A stretch of DNA of 64,000 nt from Amycolatopsis bullii (lineage in GTDB: Bacteria; Actinomycetota; Actinomycetes; Mycobacteriales; Pseudonocardiaceae). The stretch covers positions 1-64,000 of the forward strand of contig NZ_BNAW01000002.1 of the NCBI RefSeq assembly GCF_014654205.1. The letters are read 5' to 3'. Within the stretch, counting starts at the first letter, position 1; the number at the start of each line of letters is the position of its first letter. Shown here one piece after another: positions 26,195-33,987 of this stretch. The position numbers and the translations under genes were made by a program. The notes beneath the pieces are model-generated. The model had not been told where the DNA came from. It ran no database searches and saw only the letters and a program-made list of their open reading frames with translations.

Positions 26195-27718
26195 TCAGTA
26201 GGCGCCGTGCCCGCCCATCACCGCGCGGAGGGTCTTCCAGAGGATCACCAGGTCCAGGGCGAGCGACCAGTCCTCGACGTAGCGCAGGTCCAGGCGGATG
26301 CTCTCCGCCCAGGTGAGGTCGCTGCGCCCGCTGACCTGCCAGAGGCCCGTGAGGCCCGGCTTGACGAGCAGCCGGCGGCGGGCGTCCGGCGGGTACTGCT
26401 CGGTTTCCTCCGGCAGCGGCGGCCGCGGCCCCACGAGCGACATCTTGCCGGACAGGACGTTGAACAGCTGCGGCACCTCGTCGAGCGAATACCGGCGCAG
26501 GAAACCACCCACGCGGGTGATACGCGGGTCGCGCTTCATCTTGAAGAGCGGACCCGCGCCTTCGTTGTCCGCGGCGAGGGACTGCTTGATCGCGTCGGCG
26601 TTGGTGACCATCGTCCGGAACTTGAGCATGGTGAACGTCGCGCCGTCGCGGCCGACGCGGCGCTGGCGGTAGATCACCGGGCCGCGGTCGTTCAGCTTGA
26701 TCGCGACGGCGATCACCAGCAGCAGCGGGGACAGCAGGGTGAGCAGCAGCGCGGAGCCGGCCCGGTCGACGATCTCCTTCACCACGCGGCGCCCGCCGGT
26801 GAACATCGGCGCGGTGACCCGCAGCAGGGGCATGCCGAGCACGCCGGTGACGTTGAGCCGGGGCCCGGCCACCTCCATCAGCACGGGCGCCACGACCATC
26901 TCCGCGCCGGTGCCCTCCATGTCCCAGGCCAGCCGCTGCAGCCGCTTCGGCGTCCAGTACTGGTCGGCGGTGATGGCCACGACCCGGTAGCCGCCGCGCC
27001 GGACGTGCCGGGACAGCTCCTCCAGCCGCCCGACCACCGGGACGCCGTCGATCTCGCCGCTGTCGCGGTCGGCGCCGTGGCCGCTGAACGTGCAGGCGGC
27101 CTCGACGCGCCAGCCGACGTGCACCTCGGAGCGGGTGCGGGCGATCAGGTCGGCGACGGTTTCCGGGCTGCCCGCCGCCATCACCGGCAGCAGGCAGAGT
27201 CCCTTGGCGCGCTTGCGGTGCAGCACCTGGCGCAGCAGGTAGCGCTGCGGGAAGGCGACCAGCGCGATGGCCGGGACGACGACGAACACCCAGACCTGGA
27301 CCTCGAGCGCACCGAACAGCAGGCCGCCCAGCGCGACCAGGACGGCGGCGGTGAGGAAGCCGCGGCCGAGGGTGCGGTACTCCTCCGCGCCTTCGCCGAG
27401 CACGCGCGGGCTCCAGGCCCGGCTGGCGGGCAGCGAGACGAACACCGCGAGGATGGTGCCGAAGGCGTGCATGTCGTGCGGGGCAACGCGATCGATGACG
27501 AACGCGCTGATCGCGATCACCAGCAGCGTGATGAACACGTCGCTGCCGATGACCCAGGCTCTGTACCGCGCTTCCCAGGCCGCGGGCCACGCCTTGGCGG
27601 ACGGACCGCCGGAGTCGCCGGGGTGGTCGTCCCGCTTGGCGGGACGCGGGATGGCCTGGAGGTCGATGTGCGGCGGTGGCTGGCTCACCGTGTACGAAGG
27701 CCGCACCGACTCTTCCAT
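26195..27718 (-). CDS. Polyprenyl-phosphate sugar-1-phosphate transferase (WcaJ/CpsE type)
   Basis: A 507-aa membrane protein. Four N-terminal membrane helices (from about residue 55) and a central CoA-binding-like Rossmann domain precede a fifth helix (SALLLTLLSPLLLVIAVAIKL). The catalytic domain follows (DRGPVIYRQRRVGRDGATFTMLKFRTMV; RITRVGGFLRRYSLDEVPQLFNVLSGKMSLVGPRPPLPEE; KPGLTGLWQVSGRSDLTWAES). It loads the first sugar-phosphate on a lipid carrier to start exopolysaccharide or glycan synthesis. No other polysaccharide genes flank it here, so it is an isolated priming enzyme. Confidence 0.93.
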   Translation of the reverse strand: MEESVRPSYTVSQPPPHIDLQAIPRPAKRDDHPGDSGGPSAKAWPAAWEARYRAWVIGSDVFITLLVIAISAFVIDRVAPHDMHAFGTILAVFVSLPASRAWSPRVLGEGAEEYRTLGRGFLTAAVLVALGGLLFGALEVQVWVFVVVPAIALVAFPQRYLLRQVLHRKRAKGLCLLPVMAAGSPETVADLIARTRSEVHVGWRVEAACTFSGHGADRDSGEIDGVPVVGRLEELSRHVRRGGYRVVAITADQYWTPKRLQRLAWDMEGTGAEMVVAPVLMEVAGPRLNVTGVLGMPLLRVTAPMFTGGRRVVKEIVDRAGSALLLTLLSPLLLVIAVAIKLNDRGPVIYRQRRVGRDGATFTMLKFRTMVTNADAIKQSLAADNEGAGPLFKMKRDPRITRVGGFLRRYSLDEVPQLFNVLSGKMSLVGPRPPLPEETEQYPPDARRRLLVKPGLTGLWQVSGRSDLTWAESIRLDLRYVEDWSLALDLVILWKTLRAVMGGHGAY

Positions 27719-28049
27719 CTGACCTCCCGGGGACTGGATCGAATTGAGCCGCAGGCACGCAGCGTCACCGGAGATGACTTCGGAGAGTCACGGCATATCG
27801 GTGGTCGCGCAGAGCCCGCGGAGGCTTCACACGGCAAGTTATCGGCGACCCTCTCGGCAGTGTTACAAGGATTTCCAGCCACATGCTGCGTGAGATCCCC
27901 GCCAGAAAATGGCCGGAAGATAACAAGATGAGGACGATGCGTAATAGCGCGTATCCCCGTGAAAATTACGTTCCGTAGCGAACAGGGCGATACCCGCACC
28001 CGGGTGGACCAAGCTCGGCCGAACGGCCCAGCGGGGCCCTCCGGAATCT
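27719..28049. other. Long AT-richer leader upstream of the sugar transferase
   Basis: No gene is supported. The stretch 27830-27990 is clearly less GC-rich than the surrounding genome (AGTTATCGG, GTTACAAGGATTTCC, AGATAACAAGATGAGG, GAAAATTACG) and probably holds the promoter and leader of the sugar transferase gene. It continues into a nested inverted repeat. Confidence 0.5.
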
Positions 28050-28089
28050 ACTGTGGACACTACGGGTGTCCGGTGGTCCACAGTGGACC
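28050..28089. repeat. Nested and overlapping inverted repeats
   Basis: ACTGTGGAC at 28050 pairs with GTCCACAGT at 28076. Inside that arm, GGACAC (28055) pairs with GTGTCC (28066). Its right half is itself part of the perfect palindrome GGTCCAC-A-GTGGACC (28075-28089). Three mutually exclusive hairpins are possible, as in an attenuator or a multi-site operator. Confidence 0.65.
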
Positions 28090-28403
28090 AGGCGGGAGCC
28101 GCCGGGCGCCGTCACCGGGATCCGGCCGCCACCGACAGTGACATCCATCGCTGCGTTGTCACGCGATCTCAGGCGCAGAGACGTGCCGAGGATCACATCG
28201 GACCTCCCACGGGGTGGCGTTCTACTGAAACCCGCCGCGGCGGCAGCGTTCGAAGGCAGGTTCGGCGAGCCCCGCGGCGGGGGCGCGAACCGCTCTTGCC
28301 AGCTGATACGGAGGATCCGAACGGATCGTTCACTCCGGTTTCCGGACTGGTGGGTCTCGCCGCGAAAACGCGGCCCGGCCTGGGGGCGCCGGCGGCGGTC
28401 ACG

Positions 28404-28438
28404 AAAAAAGCCCCGTCCGCACTCCGGCGATCAGGGCT
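28404..28438 (-). terminator. Intrinsic terminator of tRNA-Val(CAC)
   Basis: On the minus strand, AGCCC pairs with GGGCT around an inner CCG-GAGTG-CGG stem, followed directly by six T residues. It lies 17 bp past the tRNA 3' end. Confidence 0.75.
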
Positions 28439-28455
28439 CTCTCACGGCTATCGGG

Positions 28456-28527
28456 TGGGCGATACTGGGATCGAACCAGTGACCTCTTCGGTGTGAACGA
28501 AGCGCTCTCCCGCTGAGCTAATCGCCC
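28456..28527 (-). tRNA. tRNA-Val (CAC)
   Basis: A 72-base cloverleaf on the minus strand. Acceptor GGGCGAT pairs with ATCGCCC, followed by discriminator A. The D-arm is TAGCTCAGCGGGAGAGC. The anticodon stem-loop is CTTCG-TTCACAC-CGAAG, with anticodon CAC. The T-arm is CACTGGTTCGATCCCAGT. CCA is not encoded (the next bases are CCC). Confidence 0.96.
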
Positions 28528-28918
28528 GCTAGCGGTGTTGAGGTGAACTTTAGCGTACGACTTTCAGGCGCCTGCAAACGGGTGGTCCTCACCGACCACA
28601 CTCCGCTTACCGGCGGGTACGGAACGCACAACCCCGAGCTAGCCAGGGTTGTCCGGCCGGGGGGGCCGCCTGACACCACGTTCGACATCCGTGCGACGGT
28701 GCTATCGCCCGGCGACTAAACCGCGCAGTATGGAGGCGTGGGCCCCGCGGGGCGCGCCGGTCAGTTGCGCGCCGCGGGTGGTCACGGGTGGAGAAGGGGG
28801 CCGGAGAGCCCGGACGGGTGATCTGCGGCGCACCCGCGACGGATTCGGCCTCCTGATGCGTCCAAGCAGTGACGCCCTCGGCCGGGCCGGGCCGGGAAGG
28901 GAGACGAAGGGTAGGACG

Positions 28919-29344
28919 ATGCGCAACGATCACGTGACGCTCCGCTCGACGGCGGTCTTCGACCTGCTGGCGCCGCGGACTCCCGCGGTTCCGGTCAAGG
29001 TGGAGCTGCGCTACGACACACGCGACCCGTACGCGGTCGTCGCCGCCTTCCGCACCGGACGCGCCGGCTGGGTCGAGTGGGTGTACGCCCGCGACCTCCT
29101 CGCGGACGGCCTCCTGGCCGACGCAGGCGACGGCGACGTCCGCATCCGCCCGTCGGTCGAGGACCCCGAAGCGGTGCTGATCGAGCTGAACTCGCCGTCC
29201 GGGCACGCCATGTTCGAGGCGTCCGCCCAGGAGCTGGCCGACTTCCTCGACCGCACGTACGACGTGGTCCTCCCGGGCAACGAGCACCTGTGGGTCGACG
29301 TCGACGACGCCCTCACCCACCTCATCCCCCACGATCTGGCCTGA
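28919..29344 (+). CDS. ssgB: SsgB-like sporulation/cell division regulator (SALP family)
   Basis: A 141-aa protein with the SsgA-like fold pattern: VPVKVELRYDTRDPYAVVAAFRTGRAGWVEWVYARDLLADGL, GDGDVRIRPSV and the C-terminal HAMFEASAQELADFLDRTYDVVLPGNEHLWVDVDDALTHL. In Streptomyces, SsgB positions FtsZ for sporulation septation. Non-streptomycete mycelial actinomycetes usually have a single SALP, SsgB, which is the call here. AAGGGTAGGAC precedes the ATG. The 390 bp before it (28528-28918) hold no other gene I can support. Confidence 0.9.
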   Translation: MRNDHVTLRSTAVFDLLAPRTPAVPVKVELRYDTRDPYAVVAAFRTGRAGWVEWVYARDLLADGLLADAGDGDVRIRPSVEDPEAVLIELNSPSGHAMFEASAQELADFLDRTYDVVLPGNEHLWVDVDDALTHLIPHDLA

Positions 29345-29456
29345 TGACGGCCGCGCAACGGCGGAGTGACACCCCGGTGTCGGCCCCGTTTTCGGGGTCC
29401 GATATGGTTTTCCCACACCACGGCGACGGGGACTCGGGTTCCCGGAGCTGCGGAAT

Positions 29457-29529
29457 GCGGATGTAGCGCAGCTGGTAGCGCATCACCTTGCCAAGGTGAG
29501 GGTCGCGGGTTCGAATCCCGTCATCCGCT
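29457..29529 (+). tRNA. tRNA-Gly (GCC)
   Basis: A 73-base cloverleaf. GCGGATG pairs with CATCCGC; the anticodon arm is TCACC-TTGCCAA-GGTGA, anticodon GCC; the T-arm is CGGGTTCGAATCCCG. It is first of three tRNAs in tandem. Confidence 0.96.
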
Positions 29530-29553
29530 CGATAGGCTCTCGGGCCTAGTCAC

Positions 29554-29624
29554 GGTGGAGTGGCCGAGAGGCGAGGCAACGGCCTGCAAAGCCGTGTACA
29601 CGGGTTCGAATCCCGTCTCCACCT
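29554..29624 (+). tRNA. tRNA-Cys (GCA)
   Basis: A 71-base cloverleaf. GGTGGAG pairs with CTCCACC; the anticodon arm is ACGGC-CTGCAAA-GCCGT, anticodon GCA; the T-arm is CGGGTTCGAATCCCG. It lies 24 bp after tRNA-Gly and 1 bp before tRNA-Val. Confidence 0.96.
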
Positions 29625-29625
29625 C

Positions 29626-29697
29626 GCGCGATTAGCTCAGCGGGAGAGCGCTTCCCTGACACGGAAGAGGTCACTGGTTCAATCCCAGTATCGCGCA
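29626..29697 (+). tRNA. tRNA-Val (GAC), attachment site of the adjacent element
   Basis: A 72-base cloverleaf. GCGCGAT pairs with ATCGCGC; the anticodon arm is CTTCC-CTGACAC-GGAAG, anticodon GAC; the T-arm is CACTGGTTCAATCCCAGT. Its 3' end points at the convergent integrase pseudogene, the usual geometry of a tRNA attB used by tyrosine integrases. Confidence 0.96.
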
Positions 29698-29708
29698 CTC
29701 GATAGCGG

Positions 29709-29745
29709 GAGAGCCCTGCTTGCGGAACACGCAAGCAGGGCTCTC
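29709..29745. terminator. Terminator of the tRNA-Gly-Cys-Val unit
   Basis: Perfect 16-bp inverted repeat (GAGAGCCCTGCTTGCG and complement) with loop GAACA, then a T-rich TTCGTCGT, 11 bp past tRNA-Val. Confidence 0.88.
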
Positions 29746-31090
29746 TTCGTCGTGCCCTGTGGGGGCCGAGCCCCCACACCCCCGCCGTGGGCACGCCCCC
29801 GGACCCCCAGGGGTGGTCGCCTCCCGAGGGAACCGCCTGGCCTGGGGCCAGGGACCGCAGCCAGCGTTCCTCCAGGGCGTCCAGGATCTGGTTGACCATC
29901 GCCGGGGTCACGTGGTCGTAGACGCGGGCGATGCCCTTCATCTTCTGGCCCAGCCGCGCCCGGCGGGCGACCTCCGGAATCCCGTCCTCGGTCAGCCAGG
30001 TGCTGTGCGTGTGACGGCCTTCGTGAAAGGTGAACGTGGGCAGGATCGGCGGCCGCCGCTCCCCCGCGCCAGCGTCGTCCAGTTCGACACCGTCCCACGC
30101 CGGCCGCCAGAACCGGATCCGGAAGTTGGACCGCCGCCACGGATGCCCCTCCGGCGTGCACAGCACGAAGGGTTCCCGGTGGCTGTCCATCAGCTCCTCG
30201 TAGACCACCGCGATCCCGGGCGGCAGCGCCACGAAGCGCGTGCCCGCAGGTGTCTTGGTCCGGCCCTTCTTCGGCCGCGAGTTCCCGCGCCGCGTCGGCG
30301 GCCGCTGGCGACCAGCCGCGTGATGATCATCGCTCTTCCGGCCTCCTTTGTAGACCTTCCCCGCCACCTCCTTCAACGGCGTCCGGATCTCGATGCCGCG
30401 GCGTTCGGAGTCGTATTCGTGCCGCTGCTGCCCGACAAGTTCGCCCCATCGGGCGCCGGTATAGACATCCATCAGGCACAGCACGAACCCAGACTTACCC
30501 AACCCCAGCTCATAGAGCCGCATAGCAGCCCGCAACGCCTGCGCCGGCGTGCCCACGAGCCGCTCGGTGTCGAAACTCCCCCATGGACAACCGAACGCCG
30601 TTGCACGGGATCATCCGGGCCCGCACCGCACCGTTCAGAATGGTGGAAAACAACGCGAAGTAGGACGACACCGACGACTCGGCGTAGTCCTCGTGCAGCT
30701 CCGAGAGCCACCGCTCGATCTCGACGTACCCGTTGAAGATCGCCACCAGCGGCCACGCGTTCCACTGCGGCAGCAGCTGGTTGTCGAGGAACGACCGGTA
30801 CTTAGCAATCGTGTTCAGCTCCAACCGCGGCGCGACCGCCTCGAGCGACTCCTCCGCGAAGTCTCCGAACCGCGTCTCACCGTCGCGCGGGTCCAACCAC
30901 AGGTTCCGCCGGATCAGCGCCTCCTGCTCAAGACCCCAGTCCTCGGCCGCTTTTCTCCGTCGGGAAGCCTGACTTGCTCCCCCACGTCCCGTCCGGACGC
31001 TTGTACCGAGCCCGCCACTCACCGGTTCCCGGCCCTTCCTGGCCGTAGGCCATCCTTCACTCCTCGTCTTCTCTATTACTCCGCCCCGCC

Positions 31091-31429
31091 TCACGCGGCA
31101 CGGAAATCCTTGGCAAGGTCCTCAACGGACACTCGTAGTCGCGGCGGCTTCACCGGTGCCGCGCTGAGACGTACGATCTCGGCGACATCGGCGCGGGTGA
31201 ACCGGTAGTGCTTGCCGAACCGGTGATGCGGCAGCACCCCAGCAGCCGCCTGGTCCTTCAACGTCCTCGGCGACAGCTGCAACAACTCCCCCACCTCCTC
31301 CGCAGTCAGCAACGCATCCGGATCCGCCGGCGGCTCCGGCACGGTCGCCCGCACCGCCGCGGCAAGCTCGCGGATGGCCATGGCGACCGCACAGCCCTCT
31401 CCGTTTCCGTGGTCGCATTCGAGCTCCAT
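31091..31429 (-). CDS. Excisionase-like HTH protein
   Basis: About 112 aa from ATG 31429, which has GGAG 6 bases upstream (an ATG four codons earlier is also in frame). The core DALLTAEEVGELLQLSPRTLKDQAAAGVLPHHRFGKHYRFTRADVAEIVRLS is a MerR/excisionase-type winged helix. An acidic N-terminus carries Cys and His (ECDHGNGEGC). It lies 37 bp before the integrase start, the typical xis-int arrangement, and appears intact. Confidence 0.85.
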   Translation of the reverse strand: MELECDHGNGEGCAVAMAIRELAAAVRATVPEPPADPDALLTAEEVGELLQLSPRTLKDQAAAGVLPHHRFGKHYRFTRADVAEIVRLSAAPVKPPRLRVSVEDLAKDFRAA

Positions 31430-31648
31430 TACGCACTCCATTCTTGTTGTCAGAAATCGAGCCGATCAGGGAAGTGTTCAACCCAGCACACATATCCACA
31501 ACGAAACACGACCTACAGTCAATACGTTCCAGAAAGAAACTTAAAGAGCCTCGGACGTGAGCAAACCCCAACACGCCCCGCGCTTCCGCGAAGCTACTAT
31601 TCGACGAACCGATATACGAACCAGCGCCAGAACGAAAAGGATGAACGG
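31430..31648. promoter_or_regulatory. AT-rich divergent control region of xis/int and lsr2
   Basis: About 220 bp with much lower GC than the chromosome (CGAAACACGACC, AATACGTTCCAGAAAGAAAC). No gene is seen. It separates the leftward xis-int pair from the rightward lsr2-like gene and should hold both promoters. Confidence 0.5.
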
Positions 31649-32038
31649 ATGGCCAAGAGGGTCACGATCGAGATACTCGACGACACGAACGGCAGTCCCG
31701 CCGAGCAGACCGTCCCGTTCGGACTCGACGGCGTCGCTTACGAGATCGACCTGTCCGCAACGAACGCCACCGCACTACGCGAAGCACTGGGACCGTATGT
31801 GGCAGCCGCACGGCGAACCGAAGGCCGCCGGATCAAAGTCGCCGTCGGCCAGCCGACCGACAGCACGAAACAGGAACCGGAGCCAAGTAAGAACTACACG
31901 GCTACTCGCGACATCCGCAGGCGGGCTCGAGCAAGCGGGCATGAAGTAGCCGATCAGGGCCGCATCGCGAAGACAGTCATCGAGGCATACCACTCATCTC
32001 GCCAGCGGCTCAGCACGGAAACCAATCGGAGCGCCTGA
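31649..32038 (+). CDS. Lsr2-family nucleoid protein with altered RGR motif
   Basis: A 129-aa protein. The N-terminal oligomerisation domain is clear (MAKRVTIEILDDTNG, TVPFGLDGVAYEIDLS, NATALREALGPYVAAARR). After a Pro/Glu/Lys linker, the C-terminal domain DIRRRARASGHEVADQGRIAKTVIEAYHSS aligns with that of Lsr2. Two key features differ: the conserved Trp of the IR-x-WA motif is Arg, and the minor-groove RGR motif is QGR (Gln103-Gly104-Arg105). It is element-borne and could modulate host Lsr2 by mixed oligomers. Confidence 0.9.
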   Translation: MAKRVTIEILDDTNGSPAEQTVPFGLDGVAYEIDLSATNATALREALGPYVAAARRTEGRRIKVAVGQPTDSTKQEPEPSKNYTATRDIRRRARASGHEVADQGRIAKTVIEAYHSSRQRLSTETNRSA

Positions 32039-32918
32039 CCGGGCCCACGGCGAAGCGGCGCCCCAAACCACGAAAATGATGCTCCATCAGCACCGAAGCA
32101 CCTCCGAATTCTCACGGCCCCTCCAAAGTAGCGATGACGTGCCGCTTGCAGCACATCGACGCTCCTAACTCCGGCAATAGGCTTCACTGGAGACATGCGG
32201 TGGCCAGCTTTCCAGCCCACCAGCTCCCAAGGTGGCAGCCGTCAGGTGCGTCTCGGCTAGAGCGGCCGGAAGTGACCTAGGCTAGTCGGCGTAGATGTCC
32301 AGTCCGCCGGGCGCAACCACGTGAAATTCCGTCCGCCCAACCGCGCTCTTCCCGGCAGGGCTTGGTTACAGTCGGAGGACCGAGTTGATCTATAACCCCA
32401 CCCTGAAATCTGGCACGGACTTGCAGCTCCAGTGAAGACGCCAGTTCGCGAACTACGCAGTGTGGACGCCTCACGGTTGTCGATCGCTTCACCGAAACTC
32501 GAACGAACGCCGCGGGCCCCGCTAGTATCGATCGCCGTGAGCGGGCCTTGGGGTGGCAACCAAGTCGATGGCGCGGTTCCAGCGCGGTCATGCGGACCCA
32601 GTCGGTCAACGGAGACATACATCTGCACCAGGCCAGATCACCTTGGAAAACGGCTCCCCGGCCCGCCGTTGACGACACCGCCGCACTGCTCGCGCTGACC
32701 ACCACCCCGGACGGGCGCCGCAAACCGGCCGGTCCCACCGACGGTCGGCCGTCACGCCTTCGGCTACGCCGGCGGCGGCCGGTCCTCCACCTACACCTTC
32801 CTGCTGCGCGCCGCCCTCGGCGTCCACCACAACGAGACCAGCAATATCGCCCAAACCGCCGTCGAGGCCGCCGACGACGACCAGCTCAGCAGCCAGCCGC
32901 GGGAGGCGATCTCCACTA
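32039..32918. other. Gene-poor remnant region of the integrated element
   Basis: No intact gene is supported. On the plus strand, 32741-32969 reads VGRHAFGYAGGGRSSTYTFLLRAALGVHHNETSNIAQTAVEAADDDQLSSQP, whose composition looks like a true protein fragment. It has no start, and its family is not recognised. GC and codon pattern elsewhere are mixed. The region is best read as decayed cargo of the element at tRNA-Val. Confidence 0.45.
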
Positions 32919-33281
32919 CTAAGGGGCCGCTGCGGCTTGCGCTTCGCACAGCCATCCGGGAAGGCTGACCCGCTCGCAGGTGCGGTCCTGGCCCCCGGCG
33001 GCAGCATGCAGACTACCCGCCGCGCGGCCGTCCGCCCGGTTCGTTTCCCGCCGGACCAGCTCCTGTCCGGCCAGCCGCGTGAGCAACGCCGTCATGGTCG
33101 GCAAGGCGACCCGCACGTGGGCGGCGAGCGCGCTCGCGCGAGCCGGCCCGTGCCGAGCCAGCCGGACGAGGACGGCCGCGGCGGTCGGGCTCAGCTCGCC
33201 GCCGTGGCAGCGCAGCCATTGCGTGAGTTTTCCGACGACTTCGTAGAGGTCCCCGGAGATCTTTCCCGCGTCGGTCTCCAC
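32919..33281 (-). pseudogene. MarR-family regulator, C-terminus scrambled
   Basis: Residues 1-86 are a good MarR winged helix (LYEVVGKLTQWLRCHGGELSPTAAAVLVRLARHGPARASALAAHVRVALPTMTALLTRLAGQELVRRETNRADGRA). After the wing the sequence turns into non-family residues (GSLHAAAGGQDRTCERVSLPGW), and no dimerisation helix follows. A frameshift just after the ADGRA motif is the simplest explanation. The truncated protein might still bind DNA poorly. It diverges from an intact MarR gene across 167 bp. Confidence 0.65.
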
Positions 33282-33448
33282 GGGTTAGTGGTACACGCTA
33301 ACTACATAGCTTACCTATCTAAATTTTGTGCCTTCTCGCCGAAGTGACTGATTCAACATGCAGCCGTTCCGGTGATTCGGTTACACAGCGCGTGGCCGAT
33401 GGCGCAGCACGTTAGACAGCAACATAATCCAGTGATACAAGTTGACCT
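33282..33448. promoter_or_regulatory. AT-rich divergent promoter between two marR genes
   Basis: A 167-bp stretch far below the local GC (GCTAACTACATAGCTTACC, CTATCTAAATTTTG, AACATAATCCAGTGATACAAG). It must hold promoters for the leftward marR remnant and the rightward marR-P450 unit, and probably MarR operators. I do not see one unambiguous palindrome. Confidence 0.5.
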
Positions 33449-33898
33449 ATGGACGACACCGCAGAAGCGCTGGACGAGATGGTCGGCCTCGTCGTCCGCC
33501 ACCTGACCGGCCGGGAGGGCCTGTCGATGACAGCTTTGGCCTGCATGTCCCGGCTGCAGCACGAAGGCCCGCTTCGCTTGACGACGCTCGCCACGGCCGA
33601 GGCGGTCAGCCAGCCGTCGATGAGCCAGCTCGTCCAGCGCCTGGAGCGACAGGGGCTCGTGTCCCGGATCGCCGACCCCGAAGACGGCCGCGCCTCGCTC
33701 GTCGCCCTCACCGAACCCGGCCGCGCCCTGCTCGCCGAGCGCCGCGCCGCGCGCCACCAGCGCCTCGCCGACCTGCTGGCAGTACTGCCCGACGAGGACG
33801 CGGCCGCCCTGCGGCTGGCCATGACGGTGGCCCTGCCCGTGGTCCGCCGACTCGTCGACGCCGCCCGCCACCCCAGCTCCGCGGCCGCCGAGGCCTGA
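33449..33898 (+). CDS. MarR-family regulator of the P450 operon
   Basis: A 149-aa protein: MTALACMSRLQHEGPLRLTTLATAEAVSQPSMSQLVQRLERQGLVSRIADPEDGRASLVALTEPGRALLAERRAARHQRLADLL, with the DPEDGRAS wing and intact dimerisation helices. It lies 89 bp before the P450 gene on the same strand and is the likely sensor for a P450 substrate. Confidence 0.9.
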   Translation: MDDTAEALDEMVGLVVRHLTGREGLSMTALACMSRLQHEGPLRLTTLATAEAVSQPSMSQLVQRLERQGLVSRIADPEDGRASLVALTEPGRALLAERRAARHQRLADLLAVLPDEDAAALRLAMTVALPVVRRLVDAARHPSSAAAEA

Positions 33899-33987
33899 CC
33901 ACCCCGGCTCACGCCGGGTGTTTTCGCACGCCCACGACCCGTGACCGAAAGTAGGCAACCGCCTACCAACCGTTCGAAGGGAGCACC

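Larger units (their letters stand above)
29546..31053 (-). pseudogene. Tyrosine integrase, frameshifted
   Basis: The original protein starts at ATG 31053 (MAYGQEGPGTGEWRARYKR). The frame breaks at about 30951-30954, where a run of four A (minus strand) replaces the expected three after FPTEK. It breaks again near 30570-30576 after RLSMGEF, where one extra base separates it from DTERLVGTPAQALRAAM. Catalytic motifs survive downstream: TGARWGEL (Arg), HEGRHTHSTWL (H-x2-R-H) and VYDH (Tyr). No stop closes the last frame until inside tRNA-Cys (29546), so the native C-terminus is probably lost too. The element it served inserted at tRNA-Val(GAC). Confidence 0.88.

Noticed and set aside
28053..28496. 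Plus-strand frames ending in GDTGIEPVTSSV-like residues, also seen inside 29546-30556
   Set aside because: That peptide is the familiar false translation of tRNA-Val genes. The sequence belongs to the tRNAs at 28456-28527 and 29626-29697.
29698..33281. Right attachment repeat of the tRNA-Val element
   Set aside because: I looked for a second copy of the tRNA 3' end (GGTTCAATCCCAG) to the right and found none in the window, so the element's right end stays undefined.
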